Origin: Prochlorococcus sp. AG-409-B13
GTDB taxonomy: Bacteria; Cyanobacteriota; Cyanobacteriia; PCC-6307; Cyanobiaceae
NCBI GenBank assembly: GCA_003216035.1
Contig: QCJM01000001.1
Coordinates: 1-64,000 of the forward strand
Reading direction: 5' to 3'
DNA: 64,000 nt
The number at the start of each line of letters is the position of its first letter. Positions within the stretch are counted from its first letter, which is position 1. Shown piece after piece: positions 15,949-25,676 of this stretch. The position numbers and the translations under genes are program-made. The notes below the pieces were generated by a model that was not told where the DNA came from, did not search any database, and worked only from the letters and a program-made list of their open reading frames with translations.

Positions 15949-16048
15949 GTCAGTAACAGGGAATTTTGTAATTTATGACCTATTGCTCACTATTGGATTA
16001 TCAAGTTTGCTTAGGGTCATCGGAAATAGAAACTAACTTAATTTTAAA

Positions 16049-16193
16049 ATGGCAATAATTAATTTTCAAAGCCAAGCATTAATGACAGGGACAAACATAG
16101 GACTAGGACTTTGCAATTGCTGAAGAATTAAGCAGTACAAAATGGACATCTTATTATATATCCAAGGCGTCACTAAATATACCAATAGTCTAA
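16049..16193 (+). pseudogene. Collapsed short-chain dehydrogenase remnant
   Basis: ATG 16049 starts MAIINFQSQALMTGTNIGLG, which has the SDR nucleotide-binding pattern TGxxxGxG. The frame stops at a TGA after GLCNC. One base shift at about 16112 restores AIAEELSSTKWTSYYISKAS and then LNIPIV and a stop at 16191-16193. YYISK looks like the SDR catalytic YxxxK. In a real SDR these motifs are about 130 residues apart, so a large internal deletion plus a frameshift has occurred. It is unrelated in position to the intact SDR at 8609-9340. Confidence 0.6.
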
Positions 16194-16296
16194 AGTAATT
16201 GATTTGCAGAACCCATAACTTCACTTCCACTAGAACCACCCGCTCTAAAAACTTGTGAGCAAACAGCAGTGCCCATAAAGCTGCGAAAAAGAACTA

Positions 16297-16446
16297 ATGG
16301 AACAAGATATTTTTCACTTAATAAATCGTGGAGTTACTCAGTCCGAATCTGCTATAGCGATCAAAGAAAAATACCTAAGCAAGCTTTGCAGGCAATGGCA
16401 GAAGAAGCAATTACTGGAGATTGGTTGGTATTCTGAAGTTGCTTAA
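16297..16446 (+). CDS. Small hypothetical protein ending in the repeated EVA tail
   Basis: ATG 16297 opens a 49-residue frame: MEQDIFHLINRGVTQSESAI, then AIKEKYLSKLCRQWQKKQLL and EIGWYSEVA. It is predicted helical with a basic middle. Its 3' 72 bases recur, with a stop, at 1169-1240 and, much shorter, at 16811-16838. In the two longer copies this frame keeps the same end point and several synonymous changes, which supports coding. No known family recognised. It may be a short conserved protein of picocyanobacterial islands. Confidence 0.45.
   Translation: MEQDIFHLINRGVTQSESAIAIKEKYLSKLCRQWQKKQLLEIGWYSEVA
16374..16445 (+). repeat. 72-bp dispersed repeat, intact copy
   Basis: Ungapped partner of 1169-1240 in the same orientation. 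It covers the C-terminal 24 codons of the ORF at 16297-16446. A 28-base match to its 3' end, with small indels, is at 16811-16838. Confidence 0.55.
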
Positions 16447-16543
16447 AAACAGGTATTTGTCACCATTGAATATTGCTCGCAGCGATCTAAAATTGAATTA
16501 GGAGTCAGAGCACGAACTGCCTAAAAAATAAGTGCTTGACTCA

Positions 16544-16571
16544 AAGGGCGGGATCGAAATACCCCGCCCTT
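16544..16571. terminator. GC-rich hairpin, terminator-like
   Basis: AAGGGCGGG and CCCGCCCTT form a perfect 9-bp stem around a 10-base loop. The tail is CTTAATG on the plus side and TGAGTC on the minus side, so no strong T-run follows in either direction. It lies about 100 bases after the 49-residue ORF. Confidence 0.55.
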
Positions 16572-16641
16572 CTTAATGCATTACTGAAATCAAAAAAATC
16601 GACTAAAAGAAGGGCAGCCAAGTCCCGATCCATGTCTCTGA

Positions 16642-16812
16642 TACCACCGATGGGAATACATCACTAAGGACGCAAAAGCTATAACGAAGCAGGTTGTCCT
16701 TTCTGCGTTAGTTCTTCTACTTTCACTTTGGCTCATAAGAGCACTCATCCCTTGGATAATAGTTGCTTTGTTGGGGGCTTGTGCATTCAAATGGTGGTCG
16801 AAGGGCAGTTGA
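16642..16812 (+). pseudogene. Small membrane protein lacking an obvious start
   Basis: The plus frame reads YHRWEYITKDAKAITKQVVL, then SALVLLLSLWLIRALIPWII and VALLGACAFKWWSKGS before TGA at 16810-16812. It holds two strongly hydrophobic segments and a basic end, like many short cyanobacterial membrane proteins. No ATG, GTG or TTG occurs early in the frame after the preceding stop, so it is either a truncated gene or starts at a rare codon. A minus-strand ORF at 16590-16790 overlaps it but has a less protein-like composition. Confidence 0.4.
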
Positions 16813-16835
16813 TTTGGTTGTCTCCCTGAAGACGT

Positions 16836-16964
16836 CTAGTTGTAGTCTTTTAACTCATTCATTGATTTGATCTTGCCTCCAAACCTGATCTTCGGAACTG
16901 GCTTGATTGTGCATCTTGCTCTTTGAGCAGACTTCTCAGCGAGAAGCTCATAGATGACTACCAC
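16836..16964 (-). CDS. Small basic hypothetical protein, GTG start
   Basis: GTG at 16962-16964 opens a 42-residue frame with YELLAEKSAQRARCTIKPVP and KIRFGGKIKSMNELKDYN. Base composition and lack of low complexity suggest coding. I do not recognise it. The stop is immediately next to the short repeat copy at 16811-16838, just as the integrase remnant stop at 1238 abuts another copy. Confidence 0.35.
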   Translation of the reverse strand: MVVIYELLAEKSAQRARCTIKPVPKIRFGGKIKSMNELKDYN

Positions 16965-17015
16965 AAAGTAACAATCACGAGATCAAGGTGGACAATCTAA
17001 ATGGAGATAATTCAT

Positions 17016-17522
17016 CTATAAATTCATTGTTGCCTTCATATGGGAAAAGGATTTCCTCAAAGTAATTGCGATAGCTCCTGTATGCTCATATATATATCTT
17101 CTATCTCGTTTAATTTCTAGCCCATAGGGATTCAAGAAAATTGAAAGCAAGATTCTTAAGAATCTGAGTAAATTATTCTTTCCCGAAGAATCTTCAAGAC
17201 ATAATTGAGCAAGCCGACATATCACATCTTCACGAAAAATTTGATCTTCTCTAAATACTTTAATTATTCTATCCCTCTCCCTCACATTTAAAGTATCAAT
17301 CAGTATTTTTAAACTTCTTATTGAATCCATATCTCCTTTAATAATTTCTCTTCCTATACTTTGATATAGATTCTCCCATTTATATGGTTCCTTTATAAAA
17401 AGATCAACAGCATTAGAGGCTAAGTTTGCTTTGGAAAGGCGTTTCTGATCATCATCATCATCTTGTGCCGATCTCCAATATTCATAAAGGGGAGAAGCTT
17501 GGGCCAGCCCAGAAAAATTCAT
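17016..17522 (-). CDS. Hypothetical protein
   Basis: The 168-residue frame starts MNFSGLAQASPLYEYWRSAQ and contains an Asp-rich run DDDDDQ at about 21-26, then mixed charged helices (RERDRIIKVFREDQIFRED) and a hydrophobic stretch NNLLRFLRILLSIFL at about 115-129. The composition is that of a real soluble protein. No motif recognised. No operon partner; the nearest genes are small and unrelated. Confidence 0.5.
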   Translation of the reverse strand: MNFSGLAQASPLYEYWRSAQDDDDDQKRLSKANLASNAVDLFIKEPYKWENLYQSIGREIIKGDMDSIRSLKILIDTLNVRERDRIIKVFREDQIFREDVICRLAQLCLEDSSGKNNLLRFLRILLSIFLNPYGLEIKRDRRYIYEHTGAIAITLRKSFSHMKATMNL

Positions 17523-17764
17523 AATGAATGGAAAATAGTCTTAAGGTGATCGGAGGCAACTTCACTTAGGTTACTCTCAAGCATGCTTCACAGATATCTA
17601 CCTTATGCGATGCAGCTGTAAGCAAGAGGTAACAGCCTAAAAATCATCTTCTTTCAATTTCCTCCTCAAAACCCTAGAACATATTAAAAGCAATAGCGTT
17701 TTCAAAAGCAAAAAATTGTCCCCTTGCCGTGGTACATATAAGTAATGCACCAAACCTAAAAGAT

Positions 17765-17917
17765 ATGGCTTTCAACCCTCCACGTTGCTCTAATTGCAAA
17801 AACTTCGAAGGCTCTGCTCAGACTGGAGGCTTCTGCCGGCTTTGGTGTGTTGCTGTTCCACAAGATTCAATGAAATCAATTAAATGCCAATATTGGTATC
17901 CAAAAGCCAATAATTAG
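17765..17917 (+). CDS. Small Cys-rich protein, possible zinc ribbon
   Basis: ATG at 17765 gives 50 residues starting MAFNPPRCSNCKNFEGSAQT; a GTG at 17729 would add 12. The Cys pattern is CxxC near residue 8, then FCRLWC and a Cys near the end (IKCQYWYP), enough to bind one metal. Short proteins with this CxxC...C...C spacing occur across picocyanobacteria with no known role. It ends in KANN. Confidence 0.55.
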   Translation: MAFNPPRCSNCKNFEGSAQTGGFCRLWCVAVPQDSMKSIKCQYWYPKANN

Positions 17918-18078
17918 ATCCACTGATTTATCTAGAATATACAAATTTAAATACATTAAAGTAAAAGGTATTTTAGGGTTCATGATTCTAAGAAGACTAC
18001 AAGAACGGCTAAGGTCTAAGAAAAATTCTACAAATGAACTGATACATACTAAGAACAATCAACTTATCATCATTCACA

Positions 18079-18351
18079 TTAATCTAATTTTTCCCCGGGA
18101 CCATTTAGATATCTACAACAAGCATAAATAGGCTTATTTAATATAGGCTCTCCATTCTCATGATGCTCAACACCAATCCGATGACAAGTCTTCAATAATT
18201 GATTACTTACACCTCTCACAAAATTCATACTTGATACATCATTGTCTAGGCCTGTTTCACCATAGCGAATTTCACAAGACCTAACATTAGCTTTTACCTC
18301 CAAAGGGGACATGAGAAGCATACTGAATATAAAAAAAATCTTTCTCATCAA
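18079..18351 (-). CDS. Small exported Cys-containing protein
   Basis: The 90-residue protein starts MMRKIFFIFSMLLMSPLEVK with a clear signal peptide and a probable cleavage after VKA at about residue 22. The mature part has four Cys (RSCEIR, KTCHRI, YACCRY), suitable for disulfides in the periplasm. No family recognised. It lies 45 bases downstream of the 143-residue gene on the same strand, so the two may be cotranscribed. Confidence 0.6.
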   Translation of the reverse strand: MMRKIFFIFSMLLMSPLEVKANVRSCEIRYGETGLDNDVSSMNFVRGVSNQLLKTCHRIGVEHHENGEPILNKPIYACCRYLNGPGEKLD

Positions 18352-18396
18352 TTCTCTTGCTTAAGCTCAGCCAAGAAAAGTATAGTCACTTAATCA

Positions 18397-18828
18397 CTAG
18401 TCTATTGCATCAATAATACCTTCAGTGATATATCTAGCCATATTTCTTATATTCTTATCAAGTTCTCCTCTAGAGATATCCCATCTACCAGATATTTTCT
18501 GTGATAAGTTATTTTTTTTTGCATATACAATCATAGTGTTCGCAAGGTGAGGAGGCAGATCTGCTTTCTTTCTTTCGCTCAAATCATTCCAATCAGCCTG
18601 AGTTAGGCCACCAATAAAATGAATATCTTCTGAGCCAGCATAGTTATAAAGCTCCATAATTCCAACATACAGAAAAATCTGACCAAGCTCATGCAAAGGG
18701 CTATCGCTATCATCGGAATTTTTATAGGTTTCCAATAAGCGCTTTAATTCTTTCCCCTGATCAGCATCTCCTTCCTTTGCAGAGTTAAGAGCTCTATAAA
18801 ACTTGCTGAACTCTACCGGCTTGGTCAC
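18397..18828 (-). CDS. Hypothetical protein
   Basis: This 143-residue soluble protein begins MTKPVEFSKFYRALNSAKEG and is helical and acidic, with a C-terminal RWDISRGELDKNIRNMARYI. No signal peptide, membrane segment or known motif. It is upstream of the small exported protein on the same strand. Function unknown. Confidence 0.6.
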   Translation of the reverse strand: MTKPVEFSKFYRALNSAKEGDADQGKELKRLLETYKNSDDSDSPLHELGQIFLYVGIMELYNYAGSEDIHFIGGLTQADWNDLSERKKADLPPHLANTMIVYAKKNNLSQKISGRWDISRGELDKNIRNMARYITEGIIDAID

Positions 18829-19077
18829 AGGTTAAGAATGCTTCAAGCCACATATTAATTCGAAAACACAACTTCTCAACCAAAAATGTAATGTCAATGA
18901 AAGGAAAATTATTTTTAGCGTTTAGAGCTATCAGTTTTTATTTTTCAGCCTAAATATATACAGCCTGCACAAGGTAAGCATTTACAAAATCTGTGACATT
19001 TCCGTAAACTAAATTGCAATTATGAATCCAGAGAATTTTTTCTGTCATGATTGATTGCCGCTTAATTTCCTCGAATC

Positions 19078-19170
19078 ATGATAGAAACACCAATAGTTGA
19101 GTTTCTAATAATAATAACTTCAGCCATCTGGCTATATATACTAAGAAATCCACCAAGCAGGGAAGAGTAA
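19078..19170 (+). CDS. 30-residue putative membrane peptide
   Basis: ATG 19078 to TAA 19170 encodes MIETPIVEFLIIITSAIWLY and then ILRNPPSREE, a single hydrophobic helix with a charged C-terminus. It has the look of the tiny single-span proteins found in cyanobacteria, but the length is too short to rule out chance. An 8-bp inverted repeat (TCATGATT 19045-19052, AATCATGA 19074-19081) overlaps the start codon. Confidence 0.3.
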   Translation: MIETPIVEFLIIITSAIWLYILRNPPSREE

Positions 19171-19255
19171 ATGTCAATTACTTTATAAAGACAACTCATA
19201 TCTGCATAGCAGATCTCTTTTCAAAGAAACCTAAATTATCTCTGCTTATCTTCAA

Positions 19256-19453
19256 TCAATAATCTCCATCAGCGACACATCTACCAAGACAACGAATACC
19301 ATTATTTAGCGTACGCTTGCAATGATGACAAAGTACTGCATCTTTTGTATTTCTAACAAATGCATCCCCCTGCAAAACATCCTGATCATTATTGGCTGAG
19401 AAAGTGTCATCTCCCAAGACTGATTGAAAATTCATTGGATTAAAGGACAACAA
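19256..19453 (-). CDS. Small Cys-rich conserved protein of picocyanobacteria
   Basis: The 65-residue protein ends in LCHHCKRTLNNGIRCLGRCV followed by ADGDY. The CxxC...NGI.C.G.CVAD.DY tail is a pattern I associate with small conserved proteins of Prochlorococcus and marine Synechococcus. The four Cys could bind zinc. The start is uncertain: ATG 19453 or the Met six codons later. Role unknown. Confidence 0.65.
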   Translation of the reverse strand: MLSFNPMNFQSVLGDDTFSANNDQDVLQGDAFVRNTKDAVLCHHCKRTLNNGIRCLGRCVADGDY

Positions 19454-19854
19454 AAAGGTCGTCAGTTGGAGTGAGATTATTCCCCTAGCTAATACATAAT
19501 AAGCTAAATTGAATAGTTTAGCCTGCCTACCATAGAGGAATTAACTCCAAATAAGTTTTCTTCTCTATAAAGGCCTTTTAGACTTAAATAAAATTATTCC
19601 TGAAGCGACTCGAAATTCACAGAAATAGTTGGCCAAGAGATAGCATCCAACTAAATTATGCTATCTGGAGTTGCTTTAAAAAATAGAGCAATCATACCCC
19701 CCCTTCTCTCTAAACAACTTACTAACTATTTAATCCGCTTGAATAAGACAGACTAAAAGAAACTGAGGGGGGGGGTGAGTGTATTAACTTACTGAAATTA
19801 GTAAAAAGATATTGATATCGAAAGCCCAACCTTTCTCACAAAATGAGTAAAGGT
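19454..19854. other. Gene-free stretch with G9 and C7 runs
   Basis: No ORF is supportable here. It holds seven C residues at 19697-19703 and nine G residues at 19767-19775, about 63 bases apart, which could pair. A fragment at about 19650-19675 weakly resembles the end of the 72-bp repeat, too weak to call. Confidence 0.5.
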
Positions 19855-20514
19855 TCAAGCCCGGGTGGAGTTTGTAAGATTTGGATCAGGACTTACCACC
19901 ACTGGCATACTGCTCGCTTTTGCCCGAAGCGGAACAACCTTCACAGCCGGCTCACTAGTAGGAGGATTAGGAGGGGTCGGAGGGGTCGGAGGAGTCGGAG
20001 GAGATTCTTCTTGAGAGCAAGCTGCCAAAGCCTCTCTCAGTAAAGAATCAAAAGTTGAGCCAGGTAAACGATGGCGGGCAACTTCAAGAAAAGTACGTGG
20101 CAACGATTCAGACGCAGCGCTTCTTAAGGCTGGATTATTTCGGCGATGCTCCTGTTCCTCATGAATTGCTTTTATAAATCTGAGAGTCACATCCCTTTTT
20201 GTCGAAGCCTTAATCAAAGTATCGTTATCACCAATCCCCTTGCCTGTTTCACGTTCTAGATCTATTAGTCGTCGCTCCAAACTTTCTAAAACCTCCTCAG
20301 CTTCTTTCCCTATATGGGCAAGCTGACCATCAGAAAGATTTGGCAAATCAGCTACGTAGACCTTGCCATGGTCTCTAAGTGTCAAAAAAGTTGGTCTAGG
20401 CCCTTGACGATAATGAGAATTGAAATCTTCTGAAGAGCCAAGAGGTCTCCGTGGTGGCACGGGCCCTGCAGAACTACGGCGACGTGTGAGTCGCTGGGGC
20501 GTATCAAAAGGCAT
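19855..20514 (-). CDS. Conserved hypothetical protein with Pro-Thr repeat
   Basis: The 219-residue protein has a basic N-terminus (LTRRRSSAGPVPPRRP), a central helical region with coiled-coil character (about 75-125, EEVLESLERRLIDLERE) and a C-terminal tract of four PTPP/PNPP units at about 170-184. No signal peptide. It appears to belong to a picocyanobacterial group without known function. It is upstream-adjacent to the core region, 154 bases from the purM stop on the same strand. Confidence 0.65.
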   Translation of the reverse strand: MPFDTPQRLTRRRSSAGPVPPRRPLGSSEDFNSHYRQGPRPTFLTLRDHGKVYVADLPNLSDGQLAHIGKEAEEVLESLERRLIDLERETGKGIGDNDTLIKASTKRDVTLRFIKAIHEEQEHRRNNPALRSAASESLPRTFLEVARHRLPGSTFDSLLREALAACSQEESPPTPPTPPTPPNPPTSEPAVKVVPLRAKASSMPVVVSPDPNLTNSTRA

Positions 20515-20668
20515 CGAGCTAAATAAGATCTAACAATTCAGCTGCAGAACAGTTGTTCGGCTTGCATGAAAAAAATATTAATAGGACGAATGAAAAAATG
20601 AGTAAAAAAGCACATCTCGTATGAGACCGATGCAATCACCCACACATACATGGCACGAGCAACATTGA

Positions 20669-21706
20669 TCAAATAGGCAAGCCAACCACACCACCTTCAT
20701 CAGAGGCCAAAGACTCTTCCACGCGCCCTATAGGCCAAGCTTCCAATCTATGGTTTCGACAAATCTGAATTGCGTCTTCAACGGCTTCGGAAGCCAAAAC
20801 CAAACAGAATCCAACTCCAAGATTAAAAGTATGCCAAAGATCCCTCTCAGGAATCTCCCCAGCTTGCTGAAGCCACTGAAAAAGCTCTGGCCTCTCCCAA
20901 GTCATCACATCCACAAAGGGTCTCACCCCTAAAGGTAAGCATCTAGGCAAATTCTCTGGCAATCCACCACCAGTGATATGAGCCATGCCATGAATAGGCA
21001 CTTGCTCGAGAAGAAAATCTTTAACCAGAGGGGCGTAAATCGTTGTTGGCTCTAAGAGAGCTTCTATCAAAGAAAGTTTTTTTTGTCCGAAATAGCTGCT
21101 TTCATTGGCCCCTGTCATCTGCAAAACCTTTCTTATCAGACTGAATCCATTACTGTGAGCCCCACTACTTGCCACTCCAAGAATCTGATCTCCAGCCTTA
21201 ACTTTGTGGCCATCCACCATGCAAGATTCTTCAACTACAGCCACACAAAAACCAGCCAAGTCATAGCTACCAGGAGGATAGAAACCTGGCATCTCAGCAG
21301 TCTCTCCTCCCAACAGAGCACAACCACTTTTAAGGCACCCCTCAGCAATACCCTCAACCACCTCAGCCATAGCTTCAGGTCCTAAAACCCCAGTCGCGAT
21401 GTAATCAAGGAAGAACAATGGGCTTGCCCCACTAGTAATTACATCGTTTACACACATCGCAACTAAATCTAGGCCTACCCCAAAATGTGCCTGATATTCC
21501 TGAGCGAGCTCTAACTTGGTACCTACTCCATCTGTCCCAGCGACAAGAATTGGTTTAGAGAGTCCCTCTGGGAGCCGCATTAAGCCTCCAAATCCACCCA
21601 ACCCACCAATCACCTCTGGACGATGGGTCCCTTCAACGCTGGATTTAATCCGGTTTATAAATGCCCGGCCAGCCTCGACATCCACTCCCGAGGTCTTGTA
21701 ATCCAT
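20669..21706 (-). CDS. purM: Phosphoribosylformylglycinamidine cyclo-ligase
   Basis: AIR synthetase, fifth step of purine synthesis, converts FGAM to AIR with ATP. The 345-residue length is standard. It starts [13 protein letters not shown] and shows [14 protein letters not shown] and [20 protein letters not shown], the family's substrate-binding segments, then [11 protein letters not shown] and the [12 protein letters not shown] motif. All expected parts are present. It is divergent from panC/cmk. Confidence 0.97.
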   Translation of the reverse strand: MDYKTSGVDVEAGRAFINRIKSSVEGTHRPEVIGGLGGFGGLMRLPEGLSKPILVAGTDGVGTKLELAQEYQAHFGVGLDLVAMCVNDVITSGASPLFFLDYIATGVLGPEAMAEVVEGIAEGCLKSGCALLGGETAEMPGFYPPGSYDLAGFCVAVVEESCMVDGHKVKAGDQILGVASSGAHSNGFSLIRKVLQMTGANESSYFGQKKLSLIEALLEPTTIYAPLVKDFLLEQVPIHGMAHITGGGLPENLPRCLPLGVRPFVDVMTWERPELFQWLQQAGEIPERDLWHTFNLGVGFCLVLASEAVEDAIQICRNHRLEAWPIGRVEESLASDEGGVVGLPI

Positions 21707-21848
21707 GGTTTCAATTAAAGCCTCAACCAGCTATCAATGACCTGATCTTCCTCCTTTGTTCTCTATTTACCAAATATGCAAGCAACAAAGTCATTAGTCA
21801 GATCAACCTTCTTAACCAAACAATGAAGATGATTGCAAGAGGGTTCTG

Positions 21849-23405
21849 TTGAGCTTTTCCATCTTAAGAACCCATAGTGAACTGACGCTATGGCAACAAA
21901 AACAAAAAGCTGGGCTTCATTTTGTTCCAACAATGGGGGGACTCCATCGCGGGCATCAACAACTCATCACAACAGCTAAAGGATTTGATTTAATCCAACC
22001 AAACCCTGTGCTGGTTAGTATTTTTGTAAACCCCCTTCAATTCGGTAAAGGAGAAGATTTTGATTTTTATCCACGTGATCTTTCCTTGGACTGTGAGTTA
22101 GCCCAAGAAGCAGGAGCAGATGCCGTTTGGGCACCTTCGGTCGATGAGATCTTTCCAGGAGGTGCTGACTCACATCGCAAGCTAATAGCACCATTACATC
22201 TTCAAGCAAATCTGTGTGGATTAAGTCGCATAGGCCATTTTGATGGAGTGGCCAACGTAATGATCCGCCTCTTATCCCTTGTAAAACCCAAAGTTCTCGT
22301 CCTTGGGGAAAAAGACTGGCAGCAATTCGTAATACTTCGCCAACTCATAAAGGATCTCTCTTTACCTATTCAAATCAAAGGAGTGGCCACAGTTAGAGAA
22401 GCCGATGGCCTCCCACACAGTTCAAGAAACCGGTATTTAACCAAATCAGAACGACAGAAGGTATTAGCTTTACCTCAGTTGCTTACTAAAGCTGCCAGAG
22501 ATGTTTCGGAGGGGGAAATCCTAGATCTAAAAAAAATCAGGGCTTCAATAGAAGAAAAAGGCTTAAAAGTTGAGTATTTAGAAATTGTAGACCCATTACT
22601 TCTCAGGCCGGTTACCAAGACCCAACAAATAAGTCTTCTAGCTGCAGCTGTTCATTGTGGAAGTACTCGTTTAATTGACCACATTTTTCTTATGAAACGC
22701 CATCCAATCGTTGCTATTGATGGGCCTGCAGGCGCAGGGAAGAGCACTATTACCCGAACTCTTGCTGAAAGGCTTGATTTGGTTTACCTAGATACTGGAG
22801 CAATGTATAGAGCCGTAACTTGGCTTATTAAACAACAAGGAATCAAGCCTGAAAATCACAAACAAATTTCCTTTATCTTAAAAGATCTTAAACTCGAGCT
22901 AAGGCAATCTATCAAGGAAGGGCAAACAGTTTTAATCAATGGCAAAGATGTAACTGAATTAATCCGCTCACCTGAGATTACTGCTTCAGTATCTAAATAT
23001 GCTGCAGAAGTTCCTATTAGAGAAGCTCTAACTAAACAACAAAAGGAGATCGGGATCAATGGCGGAATTGTGGCCGAAGGTAGAGATATTGGCACCGCTG
23101 TATTCCCCGACGCTGAATTAAAAGTGTTTCTAACTGCCACCCCCAACGAAAGAGCCAAACGGCGGGCTGCTGACATGGCAAATCAGGGATTCGAAGTGCC
23201 AAGTATCAAAGAATTAGAAGCACAAATCAATGAACGTGACCAATTAGATAGTAATAGAGAAATCTCTCCTCTGAGGAAAGCAAAAGATGCTACAGAATTA
23301 ATCACAGATGGCATGAGCATAGAAGATGTAACGCAAGCCTTAATAGAACTATTTCGTTCTCGAATCCCTGAAGAAGTATGGCCAACACCCAGGTCTATCA
23401 ATTGA
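21849..23405 (+). CDS. panC/cmk: Bifunctional pantothenate synthetase / cytidylate kinase
   Basis: The first about 280 residues are PanC: FVPTMGGLHRGHQQLI carries the ATP-binding HxGH-like site, with VFVNPLQFG-type SIFVNPLQF and LVLGEKDWQQ. From about residue 285 (HPIVAIDGPAGAGKSTITRT, Walker A) to the end it is cytidylate kinase, with AEGRDIGTAVFP. The fusion of coenzyme A and nucleotide metabolism enzymes is known in cyanobacteria. The best start is TTG at 21849, as the frame has no ATG near. It converges on the phosphatase gene with an 8-base overlap. Confidence 0.95.
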   Translation: MSFSILRTHSELTLWQQKQKAGLHFVPTMGGLHRGHQQLITTAKGFDLIQPNPVLVSIFVNPLQFGKGEDFDFYPRDLSLDCELAQEAGADAVWAPSVDEIFPGGADSHRKLIAPLHLQANLCGLSRIGHFDGVANVMIRLLSLVKPKVLVLGEKDWQQFVILRQLIKDLSLPIQIKGVATVREADGLPHSSRNRYLTKSERQKVLALPQLLTKAARDVSEGEILDLKKIRASIEEKGLKVEYLEIVDPLLLRPVTKTQQISLLAAAVHCGSTRLIDHIFLMKRHPIVAIDGPAGAGKSTITRTLAERLDLVYLDTGAMYRAVTWLIKQQGIKPENHKQISFILKDLKLELRQSIKEGQTVLINGKDVTELIRSPEITASVSKYAAEVPIREALTKQQKEIGINGGIVAEGRDIGTAVFPDAELKVFLTATPNERAKRRAADMANQGFEVPSIKELEAQINERDQLDSNREISPLRKAKDATELITDGMSIEDVTQALIELFRSRIPEEVWPTPRSIN

Positions 23406-23868
23406 TCTCAGATAATAATCCCTGACATGCATCCTCAAGTAAATCTAGAACTTTCTCAAATCCATCTTCACCTCCATAGTAAGGATCGGGCACTTCAATC
23501 AAATCGGTTTTTTTTGCATAACTCAAAATCGGCCTAATATTTGCACAATCATCCACAACATGCTTACTGGCAAGTGCTTTAACTACCTGGAGATTTTCAT
23601 TATCCATCGTTAAAATCAAGTCAAAAGTCTGCAAGTCATTAAAGGTTATTTGCCTAGAAATACTTGGCAAATCAATTCCTCTTCTTTTTGCTGCATTACG
23701 CATTCTTGAATCAGCTGGGTTGCCGACATGCCAACTCCCAGTTCCTGCAGAATCAACCTTATAATTTTCTTCTAGTCCTTGAAGTTTAATTAAATTCAAG
23801 AAAACCCCTTCGGCCGCAGGAGAGCGGCAAATATTGCCTAAGCAAACAAACAAAAGTCCTTGAACCAT
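23398..23868 (-). CDS. Low-molecular-weight protein tyrosine phosphatase
   Basis: The catalytic loop CLGNICRS (C-x5-R-S) follows MVQGLLFV at the N-terminus, and VPDPYYGGEDGFEKVLDLLE has the general-acid Asp loop. From ATG 23868 the protein is 156 residues, the normal size; an upstream in-frame ATG at 23934 would add an atypical 22 residues. The family dephosphorylates Tyr kinases of polysaccharide export or small-molecule phosphates. Downstream of the bilin genes' end, on the same strand as pebB. Confidence 0.9.
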   Translation of the reverse strand: MVQGLLFVCLGNICRSPAAEGVFLNLIKLQGLEENYKVDSAGTGSWHVGNPADSRMRNAAKRRGIDLPSISRQITFNDLQTFDLILTMDNENLQVVKALASKHVVDDCANIRPILSYAKKTDLIEVPDPYYGGEDGFEKVLDLLEDACQGLLSEIN

Positions 23869-23975
23869 TTTAATTAACCTACAAGCAGCACACATGAATT
23901 CTATTCCAAAAACCACCTTTTGGAATGGTGACAAGCTTTATCAAATCAAAATTACTATTTCTTCTTTGAAACAAA

Positions 23976-24749
23976 TTAGAGGTCAAAAAGAACCTTATGT
24001 ATATATGAATCTGTCCATTCCTGACCATAAAACTTCTTTAGCATACCTTTTGCGGGATCATTCTCTGCCCGATAAGCTATATATCGCTTTTGTCCATCAA
24101 AAAGCAAAGCTGAGCGTTCAGAGGAAACGACCTTAGCTTCACGAACTAAATTCAAATATAGTTCTAAGTAATCAATAAAAGCAGGCATTAATACATTAGA
24201 AATCAACTCATCGCCCTCTTCTCCCAGAGGCAGTCTGGCCCACAAAAAACCAGGTGAGAAAAATTGTTGAGCTTCTTTTGGAATAAGGCCTCCATGTTTT
24301 AAAAGGCCTTGCCAGTGATCGTGCAGAGGTAATAATTTCCTCCATACTTCTTGAGTATGTAGCTTGTCATTTTTCAAAACTGGTTGAAAATCCAATGCCA
24401 GAAGGTGTCCAGACGCAAGGGTTACAAAGTCAGCACCAAAAAAAGGGAGTTCAAAAATATGGAAGGGGTTAATGACAAAATTCATAACAGAGGCATAACT
24501 CCCAGCCTCCAAACAAGCTGCACGCACTTGTCTCAGTTTTTTCGTTTTACAAGCCCATGTTTCAGTAAAAACTCTTTGGGGTTTTAACTTTGACCTTACA
24601 ACTGATTCTTTCTCAAGAAAGTCTTGAGCGATTGGATATGGCTCTAGATCGAAATCTGAAAAAGCCTTAATTATCTCATTTAAGAATGGGGCCCAACGCC
24701 AGTCAGGGATCTTCACAGGATCAAGGCTACATTTCCGCGAGATACTCAT
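23976..24749 (-). CDS. pebB: Phycoerythrobilin:ferredoxin oxidoreductase
   Basis: PebB reduces 15,16-dihydrobiliverdin to phycoerythrobilin using ferredoxin. The 257-residue protein belongs to the ferredoxin-dependent bilin reductase family; it has [20 protein letters not shown] and [10 protein letters not shown], with acidic residues lining the substrate pocket. It follows pebA by 19 bases, as in other Prochlorococcus. It is third in the ho1-pebA-pebB set. Confidence 0.93.
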   Translation of the reverse strand: MSISRKCSLDPVKIPDWRWAPFLNEIIKAFSDFDLEPYPIAQDFLEKESVVRSKLKPQRVFTETWACKTKKLRQVRAACLEAGSYASVMNFVINPFHIFELPFFGADFVTLASGHLLALDFQPVLKNDKLHTQEVWRKLLPLHDHWQGLLKHGGLIPKEAQQFFSPGFLWARLPLGEEGDELISNVLMPAFIDYLELYLNLVREAKVVSSERSALLFDGQKRYIAYRAENDPAKGMLKKFYGQEWTDSYIHKVLFDL

Positions 24750-24768
24750 TTTTATCTAGTTCAATTAG

Positions 24769-25494
<726 letters not shown>

Positions 25495-25676
25495 TCACTG
25501 CCAGTAATTTTGCTCTGAAATTTGCAAAGGTGGACTCAATTCATCTAAATTATAATTAGCAGATAACGAAATAAATAACAATAGAAAGTCTGGCATGTAT
25601 TGAGGTTTTGCCAAAATAAATCCAAAAGCGATACTAGGGATAAAGTTGCTCCAGTATCTTTACACCTACATTATAA

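Noticed and set aside
16590-16790. Minus-strand 66-codon ORF
   Set aside because: Lies opposite the hydrophobic plus-strand frame at 16642-16812, whose composition is far more protein-like.
19645-19680. Further copy of the 72-bp repeat
   Set aside because: Similarity is limited to about 17 bases with an indel, too little to separate from chance.
19697-19775. C7 and G9 runs as a phase-variation switch
   Set aside because: No ORF crosses either run, so slippage would not change a protein; kept only as a descriptive note.
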